Shown: positions 47,235-57,568, counted from the stretch's first letter. The stretch: 64,000 nucleotides of DNA from an uncultured Endozoicomonas sp. (GCF_947495845.1 NZ_CANMAO010000016.1:1-64000), one strand, 5' to 3'. Made by a program: numbers and translations. Notes: generated from the letters alone by a model not told the origin.

Positions 47235-48572
47235 TTGGCACAAGCATTTAATTATTTAACCAATGCTCTCCAGGGAACGGTTGAAAGTAGCCGGCTTGTA
47301 GATATCCGGGGCCGGGTGACTGAAGTTCAGGGGATGATTATCAAAGCGGCGGTTCCTGGCGTGAAGATTGGCGAACTTTGCCAACTGGTTTCGCCGAACG
47401 ATCCCAGTGATAAACAATCCTTTGCCGAAGTGGTCGGATTTCAGGGACATGAAACCGTGCTTTCTCCTCTGGGTGAGATCATGGGCATTTCATCAACAAC
47501 AGAAGTATTACCTACAGGCAAAGTTCATCATGTTGCCGTAGGCCCTCACTTATTGGGTCATGTGTTGGATGGTATGGGCAGCCCTCTGCAGCCAGATGCC
47601 TTTGAAGGTATCGAACCAGAAGCACATTATCCCGTCTATGCCGACGCCCCCGACCCACTCACCCGACAAATCATCGATCATCAGATCCCTTTGGGCGTTC
47701 GAGCCATCGACGGTCTTCTCAGTTGCGGTGAAGGTCAGAGAATGGGCATTTTCGCAGCGGCTGGTGGTGGTAAAAGTACCTTGCTCTCCATGCTGGTAAA
47801 AGGCGCTGAGGTGGATGTTACGGTTCTGGCACTGATTGGTGAACGGGGACGGGAACTCCGAGAATTTATCGAACACGACCTTGGGCCTGAAGGCGTTAAA
47901 AAATCCGTTATTATCGTGGCTACCTCTGATAAATCCTCCATGGAACGGACCAAGGCCGCCTATACAGCAACAGCAGTAGCAGAATATTTTCGCGACAAAG
48001 GACAGCGGGTCTTGTTGCTAATGGATTCCGTCACACGATTTGCCAGGGCACAGAGGGAGATTGGTCTGGCGGCCGGTGAGCCGCCAACACGAAGAGGTTT
48101 TCCACCTTCTGTTTTCGCCACACTGCCCAAACTGATGGAAAGAACGGGGATGTCTGATGTTGGTTCAATCACCGCACTTTACACCGTGCTTGTAGAAGGT
48201 GATGACATGACTGAGCCGGTGGCTGACGAAACCCGCTCAATTCTGGATGGCCACATCATCATGTCCCGAAAACTGGCATCCGCTGGTCACTACCCAGCCA
48301 TCGACGTGTTGGCCAGTGCCAGCCGGGTAATGACAGCAATCACTGACCAGGAACATCAGGCCGCAGCCATCCGAATGAGGGAGCTGATGTCCAAGTACGA
48401 AGAGATTGAGCTACTGGTGAAAGTGGGTGAATACAAGCCCGGCACTGACCCAACCGCCGATGAAGCCATACAGAAAATAGAAACCATTCGAACCTATCTA
48501 AAGCAAAAAACCGATGAGCTCACCACCGTTGATGAAGCCATCCAGCACCTTCGCCACATTGTAGGTCGCTGA
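47235..48572 (+). CDS. sctN: Type III secretion ATPase SctN
   Basis: A 445-residue F1-beta-like ATPase (YscN/InvC family) that strips chaperones and unfolds substrates at the base of the injectisome. Walker A is AAAGGGKS (174-181), Walker B ends at D264 (VLLLMDSV), and the GERGRE loop (203-208) and [19 protein letters not shown] follow. The start is TTG preceded by GGAGG. First gene of the sctNOPQRSTU operon; the closely related flagellar FliI is excluded by the neighbouring Sct genes. Confidence 0.93.
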   Translation: MAQAFNYLTNALQGTVESSRLVDIRGRVTEVQGMIIKAAVPGVKIGELCQLVSPNDPSDKQSFAEVVGFQGHETVLSPLGEIMGISSTTEVLPTGKVHHVAVGPHLLGHVLDGMGSPLQPDAFEGIEPEAHYPVYADAPDPLTRQIIDHQIPLGVRAIDGLLSCGEGQRMGIFAAAGGGKSTLLSMLVKGAEVDVTVLALIGERGRELREFIEHDLGPEGVKKSVIIVATSDKSSMERTKAAYTATAVAEYFRDKGQRVLLLMDSVTRFARAQREIGLAAGEPPTRRGFPPSVFATLPKLMERTGMSDVGSITALYTVLVEGDDMTEPVADETRSILDGHIIMSRKLASAGHYPAIDVLASASRVMTAITDQEHQAAAIRMRELMSKYEEIELLVKVGEYKPGTDPTADEAIQKIETIRTYLKQKTDELTTVDEAIQHLRHIVGR

Positions 48573-48576
48573 GTCA

Positions 48577-49038
48577 ATGCTCAAGGAACTGCTCAAGGTC
48601 AAAAAGATCCGTGAAGAGTCGGCCGAGCGAGAAGTCCGTCGATGTGAAGACACCCTTGAGCAACGCAAGAAAGAAGTAGCAGACCGTAAACGGGAACTGG
48701 CCGAGTACATTGACTGGCGATGTAAAGAAGAACAACAGCTTTACGATAACATAATGAATACTTCTGTCGTGCAGAACGATCTGGATAAGTTGAAACAGAA
48801 AGTGGCCATCATGCGAGAAAAAGACGTGGCCATGGAAGAAGCCATTTCGGAAGCAGAAAAACAAGTCGTCAGCGCCGAAGAAGCTCTGGAATCTGCAAAA
48901 GAGAAACACGTACAGGCAAAACTCGCCGTAGAAAAATTTGAAGAGTTCTGCAAAGTCCAGGATGAAGAGGCAGCAAAAGAAGCATTACGCCTTGAAGACC
49001 TGGAAATGGAAGAGTTCACCGGTAAATCAAAGCAATAG
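48577..49038 (+). CDS. sctO: Type III secretion stalk protein SctO
   Basis: A 153-residue, almost entirely alpha-helical and charged protein (long heptad-like stretches LDKLKQKVAIMREKDVAMEEA and EKHVQAKLAVEKFEEF). Size and place directly after sctN match YscO/InvI, the coiled-coil stalk that links the ATPase to the export gate, like FliJ in flagella. It starts 4 bp after the sctN stop. Confidence 0.8.
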   Translation: MLKELLKVKKIREESAEREVRRCEDTLEQRKKEVADRKRELAEYIDWRCKEEQQLYDNIMNTSVVQNDLDKLKQKVAIMREKDVAMEEAISEAEKQVVSAEEALESAKEKHVQAKLAVEKFEEFCKVQDEEAAKEALRLEDLEMEEFTGKSKQ

Positions 49039-49050
49039 GAACCAGCAAAT

Positions 49051-49797
49051 ATGGATAGTCTGACCCCAGGTGGAAAATCACAGTTAACACCGTCAGCACA
49101 GGACTACAACAAGCAAAGTCGTCAGGTATCTGAACGGCAGGCCAGTGACTTTGCAGATCGTATGGTCAAAGAAAGACGCGCCAAAGAGAAAAATGCTGAG
49201 AACAACAAAAACAACCCTGAAGCCAAAAAAACAGACGACGGCGATCAAAGTCTGGAAAGCCTGCTTGCTGAGCGCAGCCAGAAATCCAAAGATGCCATTA
49301 AAGAGCGGGAAGGGGGCCAAGAATTTCAAAACGAACAGGATGGCGCTGAACACGCCTTGCTCCAAAGTACAAAAGAAGGACAAATAAAATCGGATCTTCA
49401 GCTTAGAGAGATTCAACAGACGAACAACGTCAAAGAAGTCGAAGCGGCTCTCAACAAGCTGGCAGACCAGATCAAAGTCTCCGCCAAGGACGCCATTAAT
49501 GGTGCTGAAGTCAGAATTTCCATGAAGGACAGCGTGCTTCCCGGTACGGAGATTCGCATTCAAAGAGGTGCTGGCGAACTGACCGTTACCATGAATACCA
49601 GCTCTGCAGAAGCCGGTAACTTTCTGGCACAACACGAAGCAGGTCTGCAAAAACTGCTGGCTGACCGTTTCTCAAACGACCGGGTTCAAGTCAATGTCAA
49701 TCTTGCTGGCAGCAATAATCAGGATACTGATGGCCGCTCCAGAAACCAGTATGTTGCAGAAGAAAACGATCAAAACTCCAGTAACCGTCAGGCATGA
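49051..49797 (+). CDS. sctP: Type III secretion needle-length regulator SctP
   Basis: A 248-residue hydrophilic protein: a low-complexity, charged first half rich in Lys, Asn and Gln, then a compact C-terminal region (about 135-215, VRISMKDSVLPGTEIRIQRGAGELTVTMNTSSAEAGNFL) of the HrpP/YscP type. In this position SctP acts as ruler and substrate-specificity switch. Sequence conservation in the family is weak, so the call rests on domain pattern and gene order. 12 bp after sctO. Confidence 0.75.
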   Translation: MDSLTPGGKSQLTPSAQDYNKQSRQVSERQASDFADRMVKERRAKEKNAENNKNNPEAKKTDDGDQSLESLLAERSQKSKDAIKEREGGQEFQNEQDGAEHALLQSTKEGQIKSDLQLREIQQTNNVKEVEAALNKLADQIKVSAKDAINGAEVRISMKDSVLPGTEIRIQRGAGELTVTMNTSSAEAGNFLAQHEAGLQKLLADRFSNDRVQVNVNLAGSNNQDTDGRSRNQYVAEENDQNSSNRQA

Positions 49798-49808
49798 GTT
49801 AAACAACA

Positions 49809-50780
49809 ATGGCAAATGATCTTCTGGATCTACCCTCAGTCTCTCCATCGGAGCTGTTACTCAGCAAGCTTCTGGGCGAGCGTCAATCCAGTATCTCAAT
49901 GCCTGTTGACGGACAACCCTGGGAGCTGGCACTGAGTAACGGTGCTCCCGCAAAAGCCCCGCCGTTAAAATTACAACTGGAAGTGAACCAACAGCCAGTG
50001 ACGTTTTTTACCGGTGAGGCCTTTATTGATCAAATAATGCCTGCCGATTTATCCTCCTCTGTGCTCACTTCCCTGCCAAGCGATTTAGTTCAGGCTGCGA
50101 TGGAGAGCAAACTTCATGTTATTTTCCAGAGCCTTATTAATGCCACCGGCATTGCCATCAAGTTTATCAGCCTGACATCCAGTGACGGGCAATCACCTCA
50201 CGCAGATTTCACCATTAACATTCAAGTGGGCGGCACCCGGTATCCGGTGTTTATGGAATCCAGCCCGATCATTTTCGAGTTAATCAAATTACTGCCTGTT
50301 CAGCATCCGACAGATCAACCGTCTGATATTCCCGTATGGGCCGGGCTGGAACTTGGGCAGGCAAAACTGTCTAAGGTGGAGGTCGAGCAACTTGGCACCG
50401 GTGACGTTGTTTTTTTCAATTACCATGTCACCGGGCAGCAGCTGATCGTCCGCATCAACCCTAAGCTAGCTTTTGTAGGTGAGGCGGAAGGGACAAAAAT
50501 CACCATCAAAAGCAGGATGGATACGATGGAAGAAGATCAATTCGCCGATAACGAACAAGTCAGCCTGTCAGATCTTGAGCTGGAATTGCTTTTTGAGGTA
50601 GGTCGGCAGCAATTCAGCGCCCAGGAAATTCAGATGCTGAAGCCAGGCCATGTGTTCGACCTGGAAAGACCAATTGAACAACCAGTGAATGTTCGAGCCA
50701 ATGGCAAACTTATCGCAGAGTGCCAGCTGGTGCAGGTCAATAATCGACTGGGTGCGCGTATTACCAGAATTGTGAACTGA
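49809..50780 (+). CDS. sctQ: Type III secretion C-ring protein SctQ
   Basis: A 323-residue cytoplasmic protein. The C-terminal 75 residues form a SpoA/FliN-like domain (LSDLELELLFEVGRQQFSAQEIQMLKPGHVFDLERPIEQPVNVRANGKLIAECQLVQ), which in YscQ and SpaO builds the sorting platform; an internal start producing the C-terminal fragment separately is common in the family, and none is obvious here. It starts 11 bp after sctP. Confidence 0.87.
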   Translation: MANDLLDLPSVSPSELLLSKLLGERQSSISMPVDGQPWELALSNGAPAKAPPLKLQLEVNQQPVTFFTGEAFIDQIMPADLSSSVLTSLPSDLVQAAMESKLHVIFQSLINATGIAIKFISLTSSDGQSPHADFTINIQVGGTRYPVFMESSPIIFELIKLLPVQHPTDQPSDIPVWAGLELGQAKLSKVEVEQLGTGDVVFFNYHVTGQQLIVRINPKLAFVGEAEGTKITIKSRMDTMEEDQFADNEQVSLSDLELELLFEVGRQQFSAQEIQMLKPGHVFDLERPIEQPVNVRANGKLIAECQLVQVNNRLGARITRIVN

Positions 50781-50829
50781 TTCTGATCACCAGAGTCACA
50801 GCAAACCTCCTTCGAGGTTAAAGGCAGCC

Positions 50830-51498
50830 ATGGAAACCGGCGCAATTACGCTTACCAGTCCCTTTTATTTGATGCTTCCGCTGGCGCTGATTGCGCTGGT
50901 GCCATTTTTTGCCGTGATGGGGACATCCTTTTTAAAGCTGGTGGTGGTTTTTTCCATTCTTCGAAATGCCACAGGTCTTCAGCAAATCCCGCCCAATATC
51001 GCCATGAACGCACTGGCCATTATTTTAACTTTTTACATTATGGCGCCCATTGGGTTTGAAACCTGGGAGATGATTCAAGAGCAGGAGATCAGCTTTGAAA
51101 TGGAAGACGCTGATCAACTATCAGAAAATATTGAACTGTTGATCACGCCCTACCGGGATTTTCTAAAAAAGAACACATCCGAGCGGGAAAGAAATTTCTT
51201 CCTGCGAACTGCTCGAAAAATCTGGCCTGAAGCCTATCAGGCCCAGCTTGATGCCGATGACCTGATTGTCCTGATGCCTTCTTTTTGCATCAGTGAGCTG
51301 ACAAAAGCCTTTGAGATCGGTTTTCTGCTGTACCTGCCGTTTATCATCATTGATTTGATCGTCTCCAATATTCTCTTGGCCATGGGTATGATGATGGTCT
51401 CGCCCATGACCATATCACTGCCGTTTAAGTTGTTACTGTTCGTTCTGATTGATGGTTGGACCCGATTAATTCACGGGCTGGTGTTAAGCTATGCATGA
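50830..51498 (+). CDS. sctR: Type III secretion export apparatus protein SctR
   Basis: A 222-residue membrane protein of the FliP/YscR family: conserved LALIALVPFFAVMGTSFLKLVVVFSILRNATGLQQIPPN near the N-terminus and FEIGFLLYLPFIIIDLIVSNILLAMGMMMVSPMTISLPFKLLLF at the C-terminus. Five SctR copies form the export gate with SctS and SctT. The middle carries a long polar periplasmic-loop segment. Start within AAGGCAGCC-ATG; its end overlaps sctS by 8 bp. Confidence 0.95.
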   Translation: METGAITLTSPFYLMLPLALIALVPFFAVMGTSFLKLVVVFSILRNATGLQQIPPNIAMNALAIILTFYIMAPIGFETWEMIQEQEISFEMEDADQLSENIELLITPYRDFLKKNTSERERNFFLRTARKIWPEAYQAQLDADDLIVLMPSFCISELTKAFEIGFLLYLPFIIIDLIVSNILLAMGMMMVSPMTISLPFKLLLFVLIDGWTRLIHGLVLSYA

Positions 51499-51754
51499 TC
51501 CCCAGATCCTGACGCTGACTGCACAGTCTCTCTGGCTGACCTTGATTCTTTCCATGCCGCCCATCATCGCGGCGACAGCCATTGGTCTGATAATCAGTCT
51601 TATTCAGGCTCTGACTCAAATTCAGGAGCAAACTCTACCTTTCGCCTTCAAACTGATCGCTGTTGTGATCAGCATCTTCCTCACTTCCCGTTGGATGGGC
51701 ATAGAGCTCTACAACTTCACCATCATGATGATGAATATGATTGAAAGGCTCTGA
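51491..51754 (+). CDS. sctS: Type III secretion export apparatus protein SctS
   Basis: An 87-residue two-helix membrane protein of the FliQ/YscS family (SLWLTLILSMPPIIAATAIGLIISLIQALTQIQEQTLPFAFKL). Four copies wrap around the SctR-SctT gate. Overlaps the end of sctR and is followed 2 bp later by sctT. Confidence 0.95.
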   Translation: MHDPQILTLTAQSLWLTLILSMPPIIAATAIGLIISLIQALTQIQEQTLPFAFKLIAVVISIFLTSRWMGIELYNFTIMMMNMIERL

Positions 51755-51756
51755 TC

Positions 51757-52548
51757 ATGATTATTCCCATTGACGACCTGAAAGAATGGTTTTACATCCT
51801 CTCAATGGGCACCCCGAGAATCATAGCTCTGTTCACTGTTCTGCCTATATTGCATAAGCGAAACCTCGGCGGCGCCATGATTCGTAATGGCATTGCCGTC
51901 TGCCTGGTCATGTTCATGCACCCTATGCTCACCGAAACCTATTCTGGTGAAGAACCTACTATCTATAACACCGCCGGGATTGTGATCAAAGAAGCATTCA
52001 TTGGTGGGATTATCGGGTTCTGTCTGGCCATTCCCTATTGGGCACTGGAGTCTGCCGGCTTTTTCATCGATAACCAACGGGGTGCATCAAGCGCCAGTAT
52101 ACTTAACCCATTCTCAGGGGCTGAAACCTCACCAATGGGGATTCTGTTCATGCAAGCGGTCATTGCATTGGTCATGACCAGTGGACTATTTCTGCTGATG
52201 TTGGAAGGCATCATCATTTCTTACAAAATCTGGCCGGTATTTTCTTACACGCCGCAAGTCAATCTGGGTGCTACTACCTTTTTCCTATCTCAGTTTGACA
52301 TGATTATCCGGCTTTCCATGTGGCTCTCTGCGCCCGTTATTATTTGTATGTTTATCAGTGAGTTTGGTCTTGCCCTGATCAGCCGAGCGGCACCACAGCT
52401 CAACGTCTTCATTCTGGCCATGCCTATTAAATCCGCTGTTGCCTGTGCGATTCTTGTCGTTTACATGGACACGATTCTGATCCTAACCAGAAAAGAAATG
52501 ATGAGCCTGCCCCAGCTGTTTGATTCCCTGGGAGTCATCTGGAAATGA
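51757..52548 (+). CDS. sctT: Type III secretion export apparatus protein SctT
   Basis: A 263-residue polytopic protein of the FliR/YscT family with about seven hydrophobic segments and the conserved stretches GGIIGFCLAIPYWALESAGFFIDNQRG and APQLNVFILAMPIKS. It completes the entry portal for exported proteins. Its stop overlaps the sctU start (ATGA). Confidence 0.95.
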   Translation: MIIPIDDLKEWFYILSMGTPRIIALFTVLPILHKRNLGGAMIRNGIAVCLVMFMHPMLTETYSGEEPTIYNTAGIVIKEAFIGGIIGFCLAIPYWALESAGFFIDNQRGASSASILNPFSGAETSPMGILFMQAVIALVMTSGLFLLMLEGIIISYKIWPVFSYTPQVNLGATTFFLSQFDMIIRLSMWLSAPVIICMFISEFGLALISRAAPQLNVFILAMPIKSAVACAILVVYMDTILILTRKEMMSLPQLFDSLGVIWK

Positions 52549-53609
52549 GTGACGAAAAAACCGAAGACCCCACCCCCAAAAAACTCCGGGATGCCAGAGA
52601 GAAAGGACAAGTTGCTCAGAGTAAAGAGGTAACCGGTACATTCACTCTTGTGGCCGTTCTTGCTCTACTCTGGGCAAAAAGTGATGATTTTATCAGCGCC
52701 ATTGAAGAAATGGTTATTCTACCTTCACAATATTATAACGAGCCTTTTGGTCAAGCCTTCAAATTAGTAACTGAAGGTCTTTTGACCAAAACAATAGACT
52801 TACTCTTGCCGCTGGTCGCTGTTACCGCCGTAGCAGCTATTGCTGGTAACATAATCCAGTTTGGCTTTCTTTTTTCCGGTGAATCCGTAAAGCCGGACAT
52901 AAAAAAAATAAATCCAATAGAAGGCGCAAAGAAAATATTTGCACTAAAAAATCTTATAGAATTTATCAAATCGATTATTAAAGTTATCTTTTTATCATTT
53001 GTGGTTTATTACGTTCTTACCAGCAGCCTCAGAGATATGGTCAACATGCCTTACTGCGGTAGCAGCTGCATATTACCAATAACCGGCGTGTTGATAAAAA
53101 AGCTCCTTTTGTACTCGTTAATTGCCTTCATGGTGATTGCTGTGCTCGATTACATGTTTGAACGCTGGAATTTCATGAAGCAAAACCGGATGACGAAAGA
53201 TGAAGTCAAACGGGAGCATAAGGAAAGTGAAGGCAGCCCAGAGATAAAAGGCAAGCGAAAAGAGATTCATCAGGAAATTCTGAGCCAGGCTGAAAACACA
53301 GGAAAATCTGACGTTGTTATTAAAAACCCAACTCACCTGGCCATAGGCCTGCAATACCGTCAGGGTAAAACCCCATTACCCATTGTTACTGTTAAAGGTC
53401 GAGGTGGTCATGCTCGCTTCATTATCAAAATTGCTGAAAAAGAGGGCATTCCTGTTCTTGAAAACGTCCCCCTTGCTCATGCCCTATTTCACCTGAACAT
53501 TACAGATTTTATTCCGGGGGATCTCATTGAACCCGTTGCCGAAGTCTTCCGCTGGGTTCAGGAAATTAAAGAGCAGCAGGAGAAAAATGAAACACCGGCT
53601 GACGACTAA
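52545..53609 (+). CDS. sctU: Type III secretion switch protein SctU
   Basis: A 354-residue FlhB/YscU-type protein. The N-terminal half has four membrane segments, beginning after the typical KTEDPTPKKLRDAREKGQVAQSKE; the cytoplasmic half contains the autocleavage motif N261-PTH, cut between Asn and Pro to switch from early to late substrates. All eight genes sctN to sctU run in one direction with 0-50 bp gaps. SctV, SctJ, SctC and needle genes are not in the window. Confidence 0.96.
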   Translation: MSDEKTEDPTPKKLRDAREKGQVAQSKEVTGTFTLVAVLALLWAKSDDFISAIEEMVILPSQYYNEPFGQAFKLVTEGLLTKTIDLLLPLVAVTAVAAIAGNIIQFGFLFSGESVKPDIKKINPIEGAKKIFALKNLIEFIKSIIKVIFLSFVVYYVLTSSLRDMVNMPYCGSSCILPITGVLIKKLLLYSLIAFMVIAVLDYMFERWNFMKQNRMTKDEVKREHKESEGSPEIKGKRKEIHQEILSQAENTGKSDVVIKNPTHLAIGLQYRQGKTPLPIVTVKGRGGHARFIIKIAEKEGIPVLENVPLAHALFHLNITDFIPGDLIEPVAEVFRWVQEIKEQQEKNETPADD

Positions 53610-53628
53610 CGTCAGCCATTTGAACCAC

Positions 53629-54657
53629 TTATATCAAGCCCTTTTCTTTTGCCATCGTTAGCGCCAGATCTTCAATCATATCTTCCTGGCCGCCCACCGT
53701 TCCACGACGACCTAACTCTGCCAGAATATCCCGAGCCGATACGCCGTACTTGGCAGAGGCACGCTTAGCAAACAGCAAGAAAGAAGAATAAACGCCGGCA
53801 TACCCTAGCGTTAGTGCATCACGATCAATTCGAATGGGCTGATCCATCATAGGCACTACCAAATCTTCAGCTACATCACTGATTTTATACAGATCCACGC
53901 CACTCTCGACACCCATTCTGTTCAACACCGCGACAAAGACTTCCAACGGCGTGTTCCCAGCTCCAGCACCAAGGCCCGCAGCCGAACCGTCAATTCGAGC
54001 AGCACCAGCCTCAATAGCCGACAGTGAGTTGGCAATTCCCATGCCCAAATTGTGATGACCGTGAAAGCCGATTTCAGTTTCAGGCTTAAGCTCTGAGCGT
54101 AACAAACCAATTTTCGCAGTCACTTCATCCGGCAGCATATAGCCGGCAGAGTCCGTACAATAAATGCAGTTCGCGCCATAACTTTCCATCAGCCGGGCCT
54201 GCTCCAGAATTTTCTCCGGGCTAACCATATGTGCCATCATCAAGAAGCCCACGGTATCCATGCCCATTTTCGCAGACATCCCAATATGCTGCTCTGAAAC
54301 ATCCGCTTCAGTACAGTGAGTAGCCACACGAATAGTGGACACGCCGAAATCTTTCGCCATTCGCAAATGATCCAGAGTGCCAATACCAGGCAGCTGTAAT
54401 GCGGATACTTTGGCATTTTTCATTTTAGGAATAACGGCATCCAAATACTCTTCATCGCTGTGAGCAGGAAAACCATAGTTGACCGAGGCGCCACCCAAAC
54501 CATCACCATGAGTCACTTCAATTAAAGGAATACCTGCGTCGTCCATTGCGGTGGCGATATTCACCATCTCATCCAGAGAAATTTGATGACGCTTGGCGTG
54601 CATGCCATCCCGCAGGCACATATCGTGGAGAGTGACTTTTTTTCCATTCAGGTTCAT
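53629..54657 (-). CDS. hsaF: 4-hydroxy-2-oxovalerate aldolase
   Basis: A 342-residue class II aldolase (DRE-TIM type; DmpG/BphI/HsaF/TesG family) that splits 4-hydroxy-2-oxoacids to pyruvate and an aldehyde. [19 protein letters not shown] holds the metal-binding region, and HGHHNLGMG and [20 protein letters not shown] follow. It sits 2 bp after the dehydrogenase gene, with which the enzyme forms a substrate-channelling complex. Symbol chosen from the steroid context; catechol meta-cleavage enzymes look the same. Confidence 0.9.
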   Translation of the reverse strand: MNLNGKKVTLHDMCLRDGMHAKRHQISLDEMVNIATAMDDAGIPLIEVTHGDGLGGASVNYGFPAHSDEEYLDAVIPKMKNAKVSALQLPGIGTLDHLRMAKDFGVSTIRVATHCTEADVSEQHIGMSAKMGMDTVGFLMMAHMVSPEKILEQARLMESYGANCIYCTDSAGYMLPDEVTAKIGLLRSELKPETEIGFHGHHNLGMGIANSLSAIEAGAARIDGSAAGLGAGAGNTPLEVFVAVLNRMGVESGVDLYKISDVAEDLVVPMMDQPIRIDRDALTLGYAGVYSSFLLFAKRASAKYGVSARDILAELGRRGTVGGQEDMIEDLALTMAKEKGLI

Positions 54658-54659
54658 TG

Positions 54660-55574
54660 TTATTCTCCACGTGCCGGAAGGGTGATGGCGCCGTTAGCCG
54701 CTTCTTCAGCAAACATTTCTGCCGTTCGTAAACCCGCAGCAGTCATAATATCCAGATTACCCGCATACTTAGGCAGGAAATCACCAAGCCCTTCCACCTC
54801 CATAAACATGGTTACTCGATTACCATCGAAGACCGGACCATTAACCAGACGATAGCCCGGCACATATTTCTGAACTTCTGCCACCATATCGTGTACCGAC
54901 CGGGTGATTGCCACTTGATCTGGTTCATCTTCCGTCAGACAGTGAATCGTGTCCCGCATCATTAATGGAGGTTCTGCGGGATTAATGACAATGATCGCCT
55001 TGCCTTTTTTAGCACCACCCACTTTCTCAACAGCACCAGACGTGGTTCTGGTAAATTCATCAATATTTTGTCGTGTACCTGGACCGACAGAACGTGAGGA
55101 AACCGTAGCCACAATTTCACCGTATTCTACGGTCTGTACTTGTGACACCGCTGCCACCATAGGAATGGTCGCTTGACCACCACAAGTCACCATATTCACA
55201 TTCAGCTTAAGCGTTTCCGTATGCTCTTTCAGATTAACCGGTGGCACACAGAACGGGCCAATAGCCGCTGGTGTCAGATCCACCATGATCACACCAAGCT
55301 CATTTAATTTACGACTGTTCTCCCCATGGACATAGGCTGACGTCGCATCAAATGCGATGCGAATGTCGTCTTTAATCACATAAGGCAATACGCCATCAAC
55401 ACCTTCCGCCGAGGTATTAATTCCCATTTCACGGGCACGCTTCAATCCTTCAGACTCCGGATCTATCCCCACCATCCAAACCGGTTCAATCCACTCTGAA
55501 CGCTGCATTTTCATCAATAAATCAGTACCAATATTACCTGGCCCGATAATCACGGCTTTCAATTTTTTAGTCAT
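54660..55574 (-). CDS. hsaG: Acetaldehyde/propanal dehydrogenase, acylating
   Basis: A 304-residue CoA-acylating aldehyde dehydrogenase (DmpF/BphJ/HsaG/TesF). The N-terminal NAD site [14 protein letters not shown], the [11 protein letters not shown] segment and the active-site cysteine in [14 protein letters not shown] (about residue 125) are present. It turns the aldehyde released by the aldolase into acetyl-CoA or propionyl-CoA. Gene order hydratase, dehydrogenase, aldolase equals the actinobacterial hsaE-hsaG-hsaF order. Confidence 0.92.
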   Translation of the reverse strand: MTKKLKAVIIGPGNIGTDLLMKMQRSEWIEPVWMVGIDPESEGLKRAREMGINTSAEGVDGVLPYVIKDDIRIAFDATSAYVHGENSRKLNELGVIMVDLTPAAIGPFCVPPVNLKEHTETLKLNVNMVTCGGQATIPMVAAVSQVQTVEYGEIVATVSSRSVGPGTRQNIDEFTRTTSGAVEKVGGAKKGKAIIVINPAEPPLMMRDTIHCLTEDEPDQVAITRSVHDMVAEVQKYVPGYRLVNGPVFDGNRVTMFMEVEGLGDFLPKYAGNLDIMTAAGLRTAEMFAEEAANGAITLPARGE

Positions 55575-55579
55575 TATTC

Positions 55580-56371
55580 TTATTCTCCAAACGACACCGC
55601 AGATCGGCCAAGGCCTTCAATCTCGAGTTCCATAACATCCCCCGCCTGCACAGGTTCAAGAGGCACCAGAGAACCGGAAAGAATAATTTCCCCCGCTTTG
55701 AAGGGAATACCAAATTCACCGAGGGTATTTGCTAACCAGGCGACGGCTGTCAAAGGATTACCTTGAACCGCGGAACCCAAACCTTCGCTGATTAACTGAC
55801 CATTTTTATAGACTTTCATTTGTGCTGATGGCAGGTCGATAGTTGCTGGGTCAACCTCCGTATCCCCCAATACAAACACTCCGCAAGAAGCGTTATCTGC
55901 CACTGTGTCCTGAATATTGATTTGCCAGTTATGAATCCGTGAGTCTACGATTTCGAAGCAAGGCATGACACACTCTGTTGCCTCCAGAACATCCTGTTCT
56001 GTGATGCCCGGACCAACCAAATCTTGTTTCAATTTAAATGCAATTTCCCCTTCTGCACGGGGTTGAATTAACTTATTTTCTGAGCAAGAAATGGTGTCAC
56101 CGTTTTTGAACCACATCTCTTCTGTGATAAAACCAAAATCCGGCTGGTGTACATTGAGTATGTCTTGAACCGCTTTGGAGGTCACACCAATCTTTTTCCC
56201 AATAACCCGATCTCCAGACTCTACCCGTCGTTTAACCACATAAAGGGAAATGTGATACGCATCCTCTACCGTGATATCGCTCTCACGGCTGGTTAATGGT
56301 TCAACGGTTTTTCCTGTCGTAAGAGCCCTATAAAGCTCATCGCCATACTTCACTCTGCTCTGATTATCCAT
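55580..56371 (-). CDS. hsaE: 2-hydroxypenta/hexa-dienoate hydratase
   Basis: A 263-residue hydratase of the FAH superfamily (MhpD/DmpE/HsaE/TesE) that adds water to 2-hydroxy-2,4-dienoates from ring cleavage. Key stretches are [22 protein letters not shown] (metal-binding Glu) and [20 protein letters not shown]. The start at 56371 ([10 protein letters not shown]) aligns with the family; a longer frame from 56437 adds 22 uncharacteristic residues. First gene of the trio, 5-bp gaps. A repeat element lies just upstream. Confidence 0.9.
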   Translation of the reverse strand: MDNQSRVKYGDELYRALTTGKTVEPLTSRESDITVEDAYHISLYVVKRRVESGDRVIGKKIGVTSKAVQDILNVHQPDFGFITEEMWFKNGDTISCSENKLIQPRAEGEIAFKLKQDLVGPGITEQDVLEATECVMPCFEIVDSRIHNWQINIQDTVADNASCGVFVLGDTEVDPATIDLPSAQMKVYKNGQLISEGLGSAVQGNPLTAVAWLANTLGEFGIPFKAGEIILSGSLVPLEPVQAGDVMELEIEGLGRSAVSFGE

Positions 56372-56483
56372 TGTGTTCTTATTCTTATTGAAATTTCCAG
56401 TTACAAGCATTCTTCCAATGGCACGGTACAGTTTCATCGTCCAACAAGACTAATACAGCCCGAAATCGAATCAGTAACATCTC

Positions 56484-56695
56484 TAGGAGGCTGACCGAGA
56501 ATAGGTTGCGCTACGCGGCAACTGCTCCTGCGTTGCTCTAGCTCCTGCATCCATGCAGTCGTGCGTGGTAGTAAACTGGTCTAAAAATTCCGTTTTGTTC
56601 AGCAAATAGCACCACTATTCACTTCACAAAACAGAATTTCTATCCTCAATTTTCTACCATCCTCGCTACGGGCGCTATTCTCAGTCAGCCTCCTA
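56484..56695 (-). repeat. Palindromic mobile repeat (MITE-like), family A copy 2
   Basis: A 212-bp element with the same ends as 10874-11069 (CTAGGAGGCTGACCGAGAAT left; ATTCTCAGTCAGCCTCCTA right) but reversed internal blocks. It occupies most of the divergent promoter region between hsaE and the SDR gene. The right CTAG is degenerate (CTAC), suggesting an older insertion. Confidence 0.85.
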
Positions 56696-56728
56696 CAACG
56701 ATATTTAGAGATCAAGGCAGGATGTCGA

Positions 56729-57514
56729 ATGAACAACCCATTGGATTTTTCAGGCAAAGTAGTACTTGTCACCGGCGGTGGTAAAGGTGTTGGTAAAGGA
56801 ATTTCTGAACGCTATCTCGAACAGGGAGCCAGTGTCGTTATCTGTGGTCGGAGGGAGCCAGAAGAACTACCAGCAGCAAAAGATCAAAACGGAAATATTA
56901 ATACTGCAACCTTTTTCTCCTGTGATGTCCGCGACCTCGAGCAAGTCGATACGCTAATTCACTCAACCATCGAACAATTTGGCCGCCTGGATGTATTGGT
57001 CAATAACGCCGGTGGTGCACCCCATGCGGATGCGGCGACTGTTTCTCCACGGTTTTCTGAATCTATTCTTAGATTAAACCTGATCGCTCCCTTGAACCTC
57101 TGCCAAAAAGCTAATGCTGTCATGCAGAAGCAGGCTGAGGGTGGAAACATAATCAATATCTGTAGTGTAAGTGCTAAAAGACCATCGCCAGGCACCGCCG
57201 CGTACGGTGCTGCAAAAGCCGGATTATTAAACCTATCTCAATCTTTGGCGGTGGAATGGGCGCCGAAAGTGCGGGTTAATGCTGTAACTGCAGGACTGAT
57301 CCGGACGGAGCAGTCACATCTTCATTATGGGGACGAAGAAGGTATTTCAAATGTAGCAAAAACGATTCCATTACAACGGATGGCAAACACCAGCGATATC
57401 GGTGACACCTGCCTTTATTTAGCTTCTCCTCTTGCATCTTATGTCAGCGGTGCGGATATCACAGTACACGGTGGAGGCGAGAAACCCGCATTTCTCAATA
57501 CTTCCGACAACTGA
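56729..57514 (+). CDS. Short-chain dehydrogenase/reductase, steroid-cluster type
   Basis: A 261-residue classical SDR: cofactor motif TGGGKGVGKG (about 16-25), NNAGG, and the catalytic Ser in ICSVSAKRPSPGTAAYGAAKAG with Tyr/Lys YGAAK. It resembles SDRs of actinobacterial cholesterol clusters. It probably oxidises or reduces a hydroxyl of an acyl-CoA or ring intermediate; the exact step is unknown. The only plus-strand gene in the cluster; the family A repeat lies in front of it. Confidence 0.82.
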   Translation: MNNPLDFSGKVVLVTGGGKGVGKGISERYLEQGASVVICGRREPEELPAAKDQNGNINTATFFSCDVRDLEQVDTLIHSTIEQFGRLDVLVNNAGGAPHADAATVSPRFSESILRLNLIAPLNLCQKANAVMQKQAEGGNIINICSVSAKRPSPGTAAYGAAKAGLLNLSQSLAVEWAPKVRVNAVTAGLIRTEQSHLHYGDEEGISNVAKTIPLQRMANTSDIGDTCLYLASPLASYVSGADITVHGGGEKPAFLNTSDN

Positions 57515-57568
57515 GTACTATACAAACACTAAAAGGGTAGAAGAGATTTCCACCCTTTTGATTAACTA

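Noticed and set aside
47235-53609. Flagellar export genes (fliI, fliP, fliQ, fliR, flhB)
   Set aside because: No flagellar neighbours; SctO, SctP and SctQ forms and the CesT chaperone place it as an injectisome.
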